NCBI GenBank assembly: GCA_963971305.1
Contig: OZ020304.1
Coordinates: 35,512,502-35,576,501, forward strand
Origin: Arcuatula senhousia
Lineage: Eukaryota > Mollusca > Bivalvia > Mytilida > Mytilidae
Length of the DNA stretch: 64,000 nucleotides
Direction: 5' to 3'
Below the pieces are notes generated by a model. It ran no database searches. It saw only the letters and a program-made list of their open reading frames with translations, and was not told the origin of the DNA. Positions within the stretch are counted from its first letter, which is position 1. Each line of letters begins with the position of its first letter. This document shows, one piece after another, positions 53,201 through 62,691 of this stretch. Made by a program: the position numbers and the translations under genes.

Positions 53201-56200
53201 TTCTTATTAATGAAGGGGTTGTTCTAGGCCCAATATTTTTCCTTTTCTCACCTTAAAAATATGATTTTTTCATTTAACTAAAAAACAATATAAAAAAAAA
53301 CAGACAAACAAACAAATACATGAAGAACTAGGAGTTAATTTGCCATAGTAAAAATTTAAAGTCTTTCGTTCTGTGTCTAGACAAATAAAACTAACTTCCT
53401 CATTAAAGTTATAAGAGAAGTTTTCATGAAATTTAGAAATGGACTAATAGAATATCCACCAATATTTAGGAAGCCCTTTAAAAATTACCAATCAGATATC
53501 TAAAGTAAAATCTAGACTACTAACATTTATTTTTGTGCCCTTTTGTTATTTCTGTAGATTGGAGAAGAAGAAAGGAAGGACCAAAGAGTTGTCTGGGATG
53601 GTCACACAGCTTCTATGGAGAAAGTTACACAGAAGGCTAGAGAGAATATCTCTATTGAGGAACAGATAGCTACCATACATAAAAATAAGGGACTGGTGTA
53701 AGTAATATTCATTGCCTAATTTACCAATCAATTTATGTATGGTTGATTTCAAATTTTTAAAGCTTTGTTTAACTTTGTGACATAAAATTGCTTGAAATAG
53801 ATTTTAAAATACAAACATGTAGATTTGTTGTTTTAAAGTTTTAGTTTGCACAATGATTATCTTATAAGATTAAAATTCAATTGGCATACTTTGCAAAACA
53901 GATACCTTTGAATTACAGCTTTTCCTAAGGTTGATATAGGTTGAAAATCATTCAAAGTTCTGAGTTATTTGGTCTTTTGTTCAAATATTTTTTGGTTTTC
54001 AAATTTCTTATTATTTTGGTTCAAAATTTTGCTTGAATATTCATATGCAGCATAACCAATTTAAGCATAAGACACCGACTTCCGTACCTTGTTTTATGTA
54101 TAAAAAGAAATTAATAACCCAAAATGTCTTAAGTGCTTTTAGGCTCTTTCAACTATTAAAGTTTATGCTTTAATGACCTAACTTAAACATTTTGTACTTA
54201 ATTACAGTGCAGATGAGGAGAAGGAGAAGATTGGACCAACAGTACCAAAGATCCAGCCTCCTCCACCCCCTCCCCCATCAAAACCAGCTCCCCCTCCCCA
54301 ACCACCCTCTAACTTACCCAAGTCTATTCCACCTCCACCCCAGCCTAAGTTGCCACCTCCATCTATGCCACAGCAGCCATTATTGAACCAGCCACCACAG
54401 AGACTTATGATGATCTCAACACCTAGGCCACCAGTCAATGTCATAGGTAAGATTTGTGAAAAGTATTAATAACATAGTACATCAGCAAATGATTTAGAAT
54501 ACTAATGTTAGTTATCATATTCAATGTTTAGAATTGTATCTAAAGATGTCAAATATAGTGATTTGCATATTTTAAAAAAGACTATTGTTGTTTTCAATTA
54601 TTTTTTATTATATCCTTCTTAATCCCCTTGTCCCTGCAAACAAAATTTTATGAATCAACTGAATGATGTTTTTTCTACATCTAAGAAGTGCATTTCCTCA
54701 ATCACTTGATAGATTTTTATGAAACTTTACATGAAGAATGTACCAGTACATCATATATGAAAAAACTCATTAGTTTAGTATGAAGCCAAGGTATTCAAAT
54801 TACATTCAGAGTTCCAGTTCATGATTTCATTGTTAATATGAATAATCTCTGGAAACATTTTCAGATTTGTTCTAACTTTCCGTAGTAGACATTGAATCAA
54901 TTTTTTCCATGCATATATTTATAACATTTTGATCTTCTACTTTAGGTATGCAACCACCCCCTATGATGCATCAGCCAATGATGCCACGCCCACCTAGACC
55001 AGGCTTTGCTCTGATACCCCAGCCACCTAGGCCCCCAATCAAGCATTCTGATGATGAGCCACCGGCTAAGAAGGCAAAGACTGAAGACCAGTTGATACCA
55101 GAGGATGTCTTCTTGTCCAGAAATAGGGTGAGATACTTTAAAAATCAAGATATATGTGTTTTGCCTATTACGTGTATTTCATTTTTTTTTGCCTCGTAAG
55201 AAACTTTTCAGAAATTGTAAAAACAAGAATCACTGAAACTGATATTCACATGTTTATTTATGTATTGGGCTTCCTACATACATACTTGTAACAAAATTTC
55301 ACATTTAGTCCATGTTTTTATATGTAAAAATCTAAATTTTCAGTACTATTAATAGTTTAAACAACCAGACCATAAATCTTGACTTGTGAGATTTACTGTC
55401 TTTTTTCCTAAGCTTAATTGTTGTTTTATTTAAGGCTCCAGTTACCTTCAAGGTGGCAGTCCCCAAGGCTGACGACAAACCTGAATGGAACCTTAATGGT
55501 CAAATGTTGAACTATACTCTGCCACTTACAGATTCGGTAAGAAAAAGTTCTAGAAACTTACTTTTTAAAACAGCTATATTGATAACATGTGGTAGAAGGC
55601 TTTGAAACAAATCCTGGTGCTGACTTTGGGAGGGAGGTAACATCAACCATTTGGTTTCTGCAAGGTAACTTAATATTAAAAACGAAAGAATATGGAATAT
55701 GTGCCAGAAATATGTTTTCATTTGATATGAATAAAACTTTGCGATATTGTTAGATATCAGGTGGTCAATATCCTTATTGATTCCCTAGAAGTTCTGTCAA
55801 AGATCTGGGTCTCATTGGCTCAAAAAGTTGAAATTTTAGAAAAAAACATGATTCCACACAATAAATTTGATAGTTTTCTAGGGATTTGACTATAGCTTTG
55901 TGATATTTTGACATAGTACCACCTGTGGGCAAGATCACTATCAATTTTTCCAGGAATTCTGTCAATGGTTTAAAATTTCTGTTTAAGTGCATGACATGAA
56001 AATTAAATGCTCAGGATTTTAAAAGTATATTAAGACAATAAGACTGAATAATGTTGCTGCATCATCAACTGAGCATCAACCCTATTAATCTTTTTAAAAA
56101 TAAGTTGTACAAAGGTTGAGTGACAGCATCCAAAAACTTTGATAAAATTATAATTAATTGATTTAGAAATAACATTTGACTTAGCCATTTGGGTTAACTG

Positions 56201-57119
56201 TCAGTAACTTGCTTAATGGTACCTCTCACCTTCACGGTGTATATGTTTAATTTTTATGTGGCTGGTGAAATTCTATTTTCCCCACTTGTAACTTACCAGA
56301 TTTAAAACAGAACGTTAAAAGTGTTATTTAGTAGTTTGTTAGTACATAAGTACACATAAATTATTTGTTTCATATGACAACCTTTAATCATATTTTACTC
56401 TATTTCCAGATTGCTGTAATGAAAGCCAAGATCAATGAGAGTTTGGGTATCCCTGCTGGTAAACAGAAACTGCAATATGATGTATGTATTTGGATTTAAT
56501 GATAATGTATTATAAACTTGCACAAAATCTTAAAGTGTTGCTACCAGCGCATGTTATAGATGATAACAATTATTACTCTATTTTATTCGCAAGGTTGGGC
56601 GGAGCTTAATTTTCTCAGTATTTTAGGTAGGATTTAAATGAAGAAGTCCTAAATAATTGACCCATGACCAACCCGGTCAATAAAATAGAGTAACAATTCT
56701 AATCTAATTGGTAACTCTTTCACATTTACATTTAAGATATTGTTAAAGTATTTTATATAAACAAGGAGGTGTTCTTCCAACTTTTTCACCATTTTCATGA
56801 TAGAATATTTATTCCGGGTATCATAAATGCTCAAATGTATTCTGATCAACTTTTTTTCTGCCATTTTTGCTAAGCATCAGACTGCAAACAAAATCTCTCT
56901 TTTTTAAGGAAACCTATACACAATACACTATACTATGATCACCCAATAAGGGAAAATCTTGATATGCATTGAAATTAAGTTGAAATGGTTTCTAAAGTTT
57001 AAACTTCTTTGTTTTAGGGTATATTTATGAAGGATTCCAACTCGCTGGCGTATTACAACATCAGCAAAGGAGGTGTTATTAGTCTTCAGCTTAAAGAAAG
57101 AGGTGGAAGAAAGAAATAA
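35250..57119 (+). CDS. SF3A1: Splicing factor 3A subunit 1 (SF3a120), complete
   Basis: Subunit of SF3a in the U2 snRNP, needed for prespliceosome assembly in the nucleus. Exons: 35250-35352, 39470-39634, 40135-40157, 41862-41995, 43712-43871, 44207-44269, 48930-49020, 49718-49789, 50010-50080, 50706-50819, 51985-52153, 52417-52512, 52961-53133, 53558-53697, 54208-54446, 54946-55127, 55435-55536, 56410-56481, 57018-57119. The joined frame is 2271 nt (756 residues plus TAA) and all phases fit; human is 793. Two SURP modules are clear (NIVDKTASFVARNGPEFE from ~35; LDVVKLTAQFVARNGRQF from ~142), then the region that binds SF3A3, an acidic segment (exon 10), SPITGEKIPAHKVQEHMRIG, a proline-rich stretch (exons 15-16), a basic KKAKTED patch, and a C-terminal ubiquitin-like domain (~666-756) ending ERGGRKK, which in human contacts U1 stem-loop 4. 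DIFGVGVEE has a two-residue insertion relative to human. Confidence 0.97.
35584..35815. mobile_element. Small inverted-repeat element (CGAATTA-CGAAAACC)
   Basis: Imperfect inverted ends GGTACCTCGAATTATCGAAAACC and its counterpart at 35793-35815 bound an AT-rich core with extra CGAAAACC motifs. It is MITE-like and lies in SF3A1 intron 1. Confidence 0.5.
35930..36870 (+). mobile_element. HINE-like element, TATACCCCCCGC family, 167-bp units
   Basis: It starts TATACCCCCCGC, and the palindrome arms enclose AAACAAAGTTTG. A (CTGT)n microsatellite follows at 35974-36022. Five units of about 167 bp start near 36029, 36196, 36363, 36530 and 36697; the last is shortened. Then come GCGGGGGGTAT (inverse of the 5' end), the hairpin GTGAGC-TC-GCTCAC and the terminus TTCCTTGTT. 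It lies in SF3A1 intron 1 in sense orientation. Confidence 0.85.
36986..37544. mobile_element. 559-bp fold-back element with ~122-bp arms
   Basis: Arms 36986-37107 and 37422-37544 are inverted copies with only a handful of mismatches (CACAGGGGCTT(G/A)TGTACAG outermost). A second inner inverted pair (GGAGGGGACAGAAG at ~37137; CTTCTGTCCCCTCC at ~37205) lies between them. A 7-bp direct repeat CCCAGGG flanks it (36979-36985, 37545-37551). The host repeat, related to 37800-37870, is split by the insertion. Confidence 0.8.
37590..37780 (+). repeat. Dispersed repeat, inverted copy of 13130-13400
   Basis: It shares ACAACCTGGGT, CCTAGGTTGTTC, TGTACACTTTTATTTGTT, GACCCATACA and GGGCATGTCA with the - strand of 13130-13400. 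A further partial unit (CTCACTTGGGGCAGAACGAG) repeats at 37576 and 37838. It lies in SF3A1 intron 1. Confidence 0.55.
37873..38467. mobile_element. ~595-bp element with long imperfect TIRs
   Basis: The left end TAATATGAGAGAGGTTTTTA (continuing ACCTGTGACGCTCCC) is mirrored by the right end GGGACTGTCACAGGTAAAAC (continuing CTACCTCATATTA). Similarity extends about 80 bp inward with gaps. A partial copy lies at 34377-34690. It has no coding potential and sits in SF3A1 intron 1. Confidence 0.65.
40135..40157 (+). other. SF3A1: 23-nt microexon of SF3A1
   Basis: It encodes QEPLVPK between a GACAG acceptor and a GTAAGT donor, phase 1 to 0. It matches the short QEPSAAIPK segment of human SF3A1, which supports its reality. 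Skipping would shift the frame. Confidence 0.75.
40213..40375. mobile_element. 163-bp MITE with perfect 15-bp TIRs
   Basis: CAGTGTTCTAGGATT at 40213 and its exact inverse at 40361-40375 bound a short core with GGTAAGTG repeats. The flanks contain TGTAGT on both sides but offset, so the 8-bp duplication is uncertain. The ends suggest the hAT group. It lies in SF3A1 intron 3. Confidence 0.65.
40453..41354. mobile_element. 902-bp hAT-like MITE with 8-bp target duplication
   Basis: TIRs CAAGGGTCTGGAAA (40453) and the inverse ending at 41354 are flanked by the exact 8-bp direct repeat CTTCTAAT (40445-40452, 41355-41362). The 8-bp duplication and CA(A/G)GGGTC end fit the hAT superfamily. No transposase frame is seen. 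The interior contains the palindrome at 41045-41097. It lies in SF3A1 intron 3. Confidence 0.85.
41045..41097. repeat. Perfect 53-bp palindrome
   Basis: Two 25-bp arms (TGCACAGTGGCCTTGATCAG + ACAGG and the inverse) are separated only by TGA. This would make a strong hairpin in DNA or RNA. It lies off-centre within the hAT-like element. Confidence 0.95.
42229..43449. mobile_element. ~1.2-kb hAT-like remnant with imperfect TIRs
   Basis: The left end CAGTGATTTTTCTAGCGCTC (continuing GTCACTTTCG) is imperfectly mirrored by the right end, which inverted reads CAGGGTTTTTTCCAGGATTT and later TCACTTTAGCGG. GTTGAC flanks both sides (42223-42228, 43450-43455), a partial target duplication. It lies in SF3A1 intron 4. 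Confidence 0.5.
44578..44892. mobile_element. ~315-bp fold-back element with tRNA-like loop
   Basis: The left arm (AGATAATCGATGGATATGGTAG ends; AACATTGGAAAATCCAACAG inner) is inverted at 44757-44892. The loop contains GGTTCGAATCCAGCTCACACC, a match to the tRNA B box, followed by the arm. A tRNA-derived fold-back element is possible; a full tRNA is not visible. It lies in SF3A1 intron 6. Confidence 0.65.
45199..48525 (+). mobile_element. Middle HINE-like element (TAGCTCACCTGAC family), ~500-bp units
   Basis: It starts TAGCTCACCTGACCCGAAGG with the palindrome closing at GTCATGTGAGCTA, then GTCATCACTTGGCGTCC and a (CGTCCGT) microsatellite. After removing the nested 45960-47322, tandem units of about 500 bp recur (TTAACTCCTCTGACAC at ~45304, 45804, 47669, 48169). 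It ends GTCAGGTGAGC, hairpin AGGCTCC-TG-GGAGCCT, CTTGTT. It has the same family ends as 13661-15148 and 8751-9650. Confidence 0.85.
45960..47322 (+). mobile_element. Inner HINE-like element (GTCTCGCCTGC family), ~177-bp units
   Basis: It starts GTCTCGCCTGCGACGAATAG with palindrome partner GGCGAGAC at 45987-45994, then a GGCGGC/GACGGC microsatellite (46011-46053). About seven units of roughly 177 bp follow (TAATAGCTAGGCATCTGATA). It ends GCAGGCGAGAC (inverse of the 5' end), GTGGCCAC, ACTTGTT. It sits inside the middle element. The intact target CAGTTTTTTGCAAATAAC survives at 47817, so insertion occurred between two T residues. Confidence 0.9.
49040..49265 (-). repeat. Dispersed repeat, inverted copy of 50850-51055
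   Basis: It shares inverted pieces with 50850-51055: CTTCCGGAGCACC, GAGTTCACTCTTGT, GTTCGCGTTGTTGAT, AGTCCGAAA(G)GG. It belongs to the same family as 18000-18125. It lies in SF3A1 intron 7. Confidence 0.65.
50245..50480 (+). repeat. Dispersed repeat, copy 2 (matches 3755-3990)
   Basis: Same-orientation match to 3755-3990 through ATATTTCAAGGA, AACCTCTCATCAGC and AAAAAGTACTT. It lies in SF3A1 intron 9. Confidence 0.6.
50850..51055 (+). repeat. Dispersed repeat (CTTCCGGAGCACCTGAG type)
   Basis: It runs from CTTACTCTTCCGGAGCACC to GGTACCTCTGCTTCTTTC, with inverted and direct relatives at 49040-49265 and 18000-18125. I recall this as a frequent mussel repeat, but its class is not established here. 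It lies in SF3A1 intron 10 immediately after the exon. Confidence 0.65.
51045..51186. repeat. 142-bp near-perfect inverted repeat
   Basis: The left arm CACAACTATAAGTGATGAGA (continuing TACGGATTTTTATCACA and TTAGATATTTGTCAAA) is inverted in the right arm ending TCATCACTTGTAGTTGTG. The loop is about 25 bp. A wider pair, TTTCTCTAACTGT (~51195) and ACAGTTAGAGAAA (~51557), lies to the right, so it may be the end of a larger MITE of about 0.5 kb. Confidence 0.75.
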
Positions 57120-57606
57120 GAAAAAAACTAAGACTCAATTTAATTTGTATTTTACTTGTATGTATATACAAATAGATACAATGTCCTGTAAAGTTATGAG
57201 TTGGTTAAGGTAACTTTTTGTAGAACAGACACTTTTCACTATTGTTATTGTACTTTTTGGTTGTATATAATGATTGTTGAAAAAAAACAACCAAGAAAAA
57301 GCAAAGCATAAATGTAATGTAGGAACTAAATAATTTATCATGAATAATATAAAATATTTAATATGAATCATGTAAACTTGACAATCTCTTAATATTCTTA
57401 ACAAATTTGTCTATGAAATAAGTTGATGATAGAAAGCTGGTACTGATCTGAAATTATTGGAGTGATTTAATCAACGCTAAATCATCATTAATCTATATTG
57501 ATTTTTAAGCCCGATTATAACATAAGTACTGGTCATTGTATCAGATGCTTGATGTCATGTCACTGTTATTCATGTAATAGGGATAAGATTATAGTGATCA
57601 GTTGAA

Positions 57607-57612
57607 AATAAA
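57607..57612 (+). terminator. SF3A1: Candidate polyadenylation signal of SF3A1
   Basis: AATAAA about 490 bp after the stop is followed by a T/GT-rich stretch (TTGTTTTTGTGATTC). The region 57120-57600 is then the likely 3' UTR. Confidence 0.5.
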
Positions 57613-57945
57613 ATGTCTAAAAAATTGTTTTTGTGATTCATATTTGTCCCTTTAAATGAAGTTACAGATAGTTAAGTGTCACCACCTTTCCCAAAAGCTG
57701 GGGAGTGTAGAATTAGGATTTCTGTCTGTCATTTTTGGTCAGATTTCATGAAGTTAAAATTCTGGGTTATAAAACGGTGAATGTCAGGTGGGCGGGAAGA
57801 AATTTTTGTATCAGTTTTCTCAGCAAATACTTATCGAAGCCGCTTGATATTTGGTATACAGCATCAGGGTTGGGTCCCATTACATGTGATTTGATTTTAG
57901 GTCTGTCACTCACATACTTCCTGTTAAACAAAATATGACCATTTT

Positions 57946-60900
57946 TATACGACCGCAAAAAATTTGCGGACGTATAATGGTATGGTGCTGTCGTCGTCGT
58001 TGTCGTTGTCGTCGTCTGTTAACTTTAGTGTATACATGATAACTTTAGTTCTAGTTATCCAAATGCAATGAAATTTGACAATGATATTTCTTACCATTTA
58101 AGGATGAATGGGATTGATTTTGGGAGTCCCCCCTTTTTTCGTTTGGAAATTAAGGGCCAAAAGGGGCCAAAATTGTAACTTTTTTGTTTGTTCTTACAAT
58201 AACTTTTTCAAAATCTTCTCCTCTGAAACTACTGAACAGAATTCAATGAAACTTGGTATGATTGATCATTAGGGTGTCCTGCACTATAGTAATGTTTCAA
58301 TTTCTGATTCGTCAAAAAAAAACATGGCCGCCGTGGCTAAAAATAGACCAGGGGGTCAAACTACTGTTTTTGGCTTGTAATTCAAAAAGTATAAGGGATA
58401 GATGAAATCTGATGCCACCCTTCTGCTTCAGGATCAAAAGTTCTACAAAAGTCTCCATTTGGTCGAAGTTGTCAGAAGACCCCTTATCCCCTATTATGGC
58501 CCCTTAAAGGTGAAAAATAGCATTTTTTCATGTTTTTATACGACCGCAAAAAATTTGCGGACGTATAATGGTATGATGCTGTCGTCGTCGTTGTCGTTGT
58601 CGTCGTCGTCTGTTAACTTTAGTGTATACAGGATAACTTTAGTTCTAGTTATCCAAATGCAATGAAATTTGACAATGATATTTCTTACCATTTAAGGATG
58701 AATGGGATTGATTTTGGGAGTCCCCCCTTTTTTCATTTGGAAATTAAGGGCCAAAAGGGGCCAAAATTGCAACTTTTTTGTTTGTTCTTACAATAACTTT
58801 TTCAAAATCTTCTCCTCTGAAACTACTGAACAGAATTCAATGAAACTTGGTTTGATTGATCATTAGGGTGTCCTGCACTATAGTAATGTTTCGATTTCTG
58901 ATTCGTCAAAAAACATGGCCGCCGTGGCTAAAAATAGACCTGGGGGGTCAGACTACTGTTTTTGACTTGTAATTCAAAAAGTATAAGAGATAGATGAAAT
59001 TTGATGCCACCCTACTGCTTCAGGATCAAAAGTTCTACAAAAGTCTCCATTTGGTCGAAGTTGTCAGAAGACCCCTTATAGGGGTTATGGCCCCTTAAAG
59101 GTGAAAAATAGCATTTTTTCATGTTTTTGCCCTAAAGTATGAAAATTATTGCAGATAGCAAAAAGCTGTTGCTTGCTTAATTGTTCAGCTCATTTAGCTC
59201 TACAAAAAACTCCATAGGGTCGAAGTTGTCAGAAGACCCCTTATAGGGGCTACAGCCCCTAAAATAATGTTTTTTCATGTTTTTGGCCTATGAAATGAAA
59301 ACTATAGCAGGTAGAGAGAAGCTGTTGCTTGCTTAAATGTTCAGCTCATTTTCACAATTAAGAATTAATTTTTGCGACCCCCCTATTTCCCCTATTACGT
59401 AATTAGGGGCCAAATGGGACCAAAATCGAAACTTTTTTATTTGTGGTCCGATTTTGAAAATTTTTTGCAAGTTTATTCTTGTCAGGTAGCGAATCCAAAT
59501 TTGAGAATTAATTTTTGTGACCATCCCCTTTTTCACTTGTTTTGTAATAAGGGGCAAAAAGGGGCCGTAATCAAAACTTTTTTATTTCTGGTTTGTTTTT
59601 GAAATTTTTTTTTGCAAGTTTATTTTTGTCAAGTAGTGAATCCAAATTTGAGAAATTATTTTTGCAACCCCACCCCTTTTTCACCTGGTACATAATAAGG
59701 GGCCAAAAGGGGCTGAAATTGATTTTTTTTTAATTCTTGTCCGATTTTGACAATTTTTTTGCAAGTTTATACTTGTCAAGTAGCAGATATATTTATGTGT
59801 CCCCTTTTTTTACTGTTATGTTATTAGGGACCAAAAGGGGCCAAAATCCTAACTTTTTTATTTCTGGTCCGATTAAAAAAAATTTTTTTTACAAGTTCAT
59901 CCTTGCCAAGTAGCGATTCTAAATTTAAGAATGAATTTTTGCGACCCCCCACTTTTTTTTCGCTCATTACCTAAGGGGCCGTAATCATAATTTAAAAAAA
60001 TTTCTGGTTCGATATTTAATTTTTTTCCCGAACATTATTCTTTTCAAGAGTAGAATACAAAATTGAAAATTTATATTTTTACCCCCTGGGTCGAAAGTCC
60101 ACCAGAGAAGCATGTGTCAAAAGACTTTGTCAGTCCACCATGGGCTGCATGTGTCCAGAACAATAGACTATCCATATTGGGCCTAAAATGTACAGGGTTC
60201 AACATGTTGCGGTCGTATCATGCTGCGCTCGGCGAAGCTTTTTATTGCCCTATAGTATGAAAATTATTGCAGATAGCAAAAAGCTGTTGCTTGCTTAATT
60301 GTTCAGCTCATTTAGCTCTACAAAAAACTCCATACGGTTGAAGTTGTCAGATGACCCCTTATAGGGGCTACAGCCCCTAAAATAATGTTTTTTCATGTTT
60401 TTGGCCTATGAAATGAAAACTATAGCAGGTAGAGAGAAGCTGTTGCTTGCTTAAATGTTCAGCTCATTTACACAATTAAGAATTAGTTTTTGCGACCCCC
60501 CCTTTTTCCCCTATTACGTAATTAGGGGCCAAATGGGGCCAAAATCGAAACTTTTTTATTTGTGGTCCGATTTTCAAAATTTTTTTTGCAAGTTTATTCT
60601 TGTCAGGTAGTGAATTTAAATTTGAGAATTTATTTTTGTGACCATCCCTTTTTTCACTTGTTTTGTAATTAGGGGCCAAAAGGGGCCGTAATCAAAACTT
60701 TTTTGTTTCTGGTTTGTTTTTGAAATTTTTTTTTGCAAGTTTATTTTTGTCAAGTAGTGAATCCAAATTTGAGAAATTATTTCTGCAACCCACTCCTTTT
60801 TCACCTGTTACATAATAAGGGGCCGAAATTGATTTTTTTTTTATTCTTGTCCGATTTTGACAATTTTTTTGCAAGAGTAGAATACAAAATTGAAAATTTA

Positions 60901-61075
60901 TATTTTTACCCCCTGGGTCGAAAGTCCACCAGAGCAGCATGTGTCAAAAACCTTTGTCAGTCCACCATGGGCTGCATGTGTCCAGAGCAATAGACTATCC
61001 ATATTGGGCCTAAAATGTACAGGGTTCAACATCACAGTTGCGGTCGTATCATGCTGCGCTCGGCGAAGCTTTTTA
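57946..61075 (+). mobile_element. Outer HINE-like element (TATACGACCGCAA family)
   Basis: It starts TATACGACCGCAAAAAATTT with the palindrome partner TTTGCGGACGTATA, then a GTCGTC/GTTGTC microsatellite. It ends TTGCGGTCGTAT (inverse of the 5' end), CATGCTGCGCTCGGCGAAGC, TTTTTAT. A second copy of the same family (58537-60245) is inserted in it. The core has TCCTCTGAAACTACTGAAC, GGGGCCAAAA and CAAGTTTATTCTTGTCA units. It lies downstream of SF3A1. Confidence 0.85.
58537..60245 (+). mobile_element. Inner HINE-like element of the same TATACGACC family
   Basis: It has the same 5' palindrome and 3' end as the surrounding element. Left junction CATGTTTT|TATACG, right junction TTTTTAT|TGCCCTA. The uninterrupted host sequence CATGTTTTTGCCCTAAAG survives at 59119-59136 inside the inner copy itself, fixing the insertion between two Ts. 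The 3' half holds about 115-bp tandem units (CCGATTTTGAAAATTTTTTG). Confidence 0.9.
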
Positions 61076-61589
61076 TTTGTTTTTGTCCAAAATTGGTTTC
61101 TAATAGCATATAGAATAATTGAATGTTACAAATATTGTTGCTAATAAGGAAAGAAGATGTCCATTGATTTCAAGGTCAATGAATTACAGGTTAAGGTAAT
61201 ACTCACTAAGACAAATATAAAAATGGGGGTACATTGTGCAGAGCTCTCACATCAAGAGGTAAACATGAAATAGTCCTTGGCGATTTATATTATTATTTTT
61301 TTTCTATAACTACATTTTCAGAAAGCATATTTTTTCCTTCATGAAGATTGAAAAAAAAATCGTTGAATTACAAAAATAATTTGATGTTTATTATTAAAAA
61401 AAACTGTTGTGACAATATGTAAAATTGTTCTTCTATTTGATGACAATGGTAAGAAAAAGTTGTTGTACTGGAAATATTTACAAGCATTCATCTAAACATT
61501 TTTATCTCATTTAAAACATAGGAACTTTTCCATAAAAAATTGTATGGACCAACTAAAATATCAGTTTATTCTTCTTCCAAAATAAAATG
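61076..61589. other. AT-rich intergenic DNA and probable GPCR 3' UTR
   Basis: No gene or structured repeat is supported here. Part should be the 3' UTR of the GPCR gene on the - strand. Confidence 0.4.
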
Positions 61590-62609
61590 TTATTCATTAC
61601 TTCTCATGGTTTTCAAGTTTTCTGATGTTATAACACTTATGCTCACTGGTCGGATAGTGCTATTAAATGGAAAGCTATTTCTCTTTTGTCTTTTCAATCT
61701 TCTGTTGGGCAGTGCATCTCCAAAGTCTGAATCTTGTAATGTAATGATAGGACTGATCGCTGAGTGTGCACACATTAGATAATCCAAATACCTGAGCACT
61801 GATCCTGATACAAAATTCTCATAGGGATCCATCATCCTTAACAACAGGTATGGTAAACAACACAGAATTAACAAAATACTTCGTAGTATGGTGGTCTTTG
61901 CAATTTTTATCAGTGTGTCTTTTTCATCTGCCTTTTGTGATGAAGTCGCCTGCCTAACTTGGTACACAACCCAAAAATGAACTATGATAGTTGCAATTAA
62001 GGGCATGATTGTAAAAACACCAAGAACAACAACTCTGTATATTAATAATGTTACTCCAGCTTCATGGTTAATCTTACAGTTGAAATATTCATAATCATAC
62101 TGTAAGTCATTTTGTAAGTTGATTGTTGTTGCTATATTAAGAATCAACTGGAACACAGCGATAGCAATCACCAAGGAAACCAGTAGTGAAATTGTACAAA
62201 ATTTTCTAAACATAGGGAATGCTTTAATAATAAAAAGTCTCTGTACTGCAACGAAAAAATGTTCCCAAATTGATGTACTTACTAATGCTAGGGAAAACGT
62301 CCAAAATAAGCAGAAAAGTGGACCATTTTCCAATTTGGGTAGATGGAGAAGGACTAAAAATATCCCAAGTCTGATGAAACACACGCATAAGTCGGTAACA
62401 GCTAAACTAGAAAATAAGCTCATAATGAGCTGAGCAAATTTTGTTTTAGCAAAGGCTGACGTTTTTATAACAACAATATTTCCAAAAAGGCATGTCAACA
62501 TTATTGTTGCAATGATGGCTGTATCAAAATATTGTTCCCATTTCAACTGGTTTTCAGTAGTGCTGTTCAACGGGGAGCTTATATTTGAATCCTTTGAGTT
62601 GTTATACAT
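61590..62609 (-). CDS. Rhodopsin-class (class A) G protein-coupled receptor
   Basis: Seven-helix receptor of 339 residues, ligand unknown. I chose the start MYNNSKDS because a TTTATTTCAG splice acceptor lies 13-14 bases upstream, making the longer frame intronic; an upstream 5' UTR exon is implied. The extracellular N-terminus has N-x-S/T sites at N3, N9 and N15. TM1 (30-50) has G43-N44; TM2 has LAVTD (69-73); Cys100 at the start of TM3 and Cys178 in ECL2 can form the conserved disulphide. The DRY position is altered to VQR (122-124), TM6 has CCLP (250-253) instead of CWxP, and TM7 has SPIIT (286-290) where NPxxY is usual. The basic C-tail (RRLKRQKR) is short. The coding sequence is intronless. 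Such lineage-specific class A receptors are common in molluscs; subfamily is not assignable. Confidence 0.85.
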   Translation of the reverse strand: MYNNSKDSNISSPLNSTTENQLKWEQYFDTAIIATIMLTCLFGNIVVIKTSAFAKTKFAQLIMSLFSSLAVTDLCVCFIRLGIFLVLLHLPKLENGPLFCLFWTFSLALVSTSIWEHFFVAVQRLFIIKAFPMFRKFCTISLLVSLVIAIAVFQLILNIATTINLQNDLQYDYEYFNCKINHEAGVTLLIYRVVVLGVFTIMPLIATIIVHFWVVYQVRQATSSQKADEKDTLIKIAKTTILRSILLILCCLPYLLLRMMDPYENFVSGSVLRYLDYLMCAHSAISPIITLQDSDFGDALPNRRLKRQKRNSFPFNSTIRPVSISVITSENLKTMRSNE

Positions 62610-62691
62610 CGCCACTTTACACTGAAATAAACGGAAAAAAAAGCATTCACATTCAATACATCTATATCTCAAATATACTGGTTGATTTTTA

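Noticed and set aside
54202..54444. Glycine-rich - strand frame opposite SF3A1 exon 15
   Set aside because: It is the antisense shadow of the proline-rich coding exon.
59333..60940. Several overlapping - strand frames rich in KFRFWSHLAPNY-type peptides
   Set aside because: They come from tandem units of the HINE-like element, repeat with the unit period and match no protein family.
62610..62672. 21-residue N-terminal extension of the GPCR
   Set aside because: The extension crosses a good TTTATTTCAG acceptor and is Cys-rich with no GPCR similarity, so the downstream Met is preferred.
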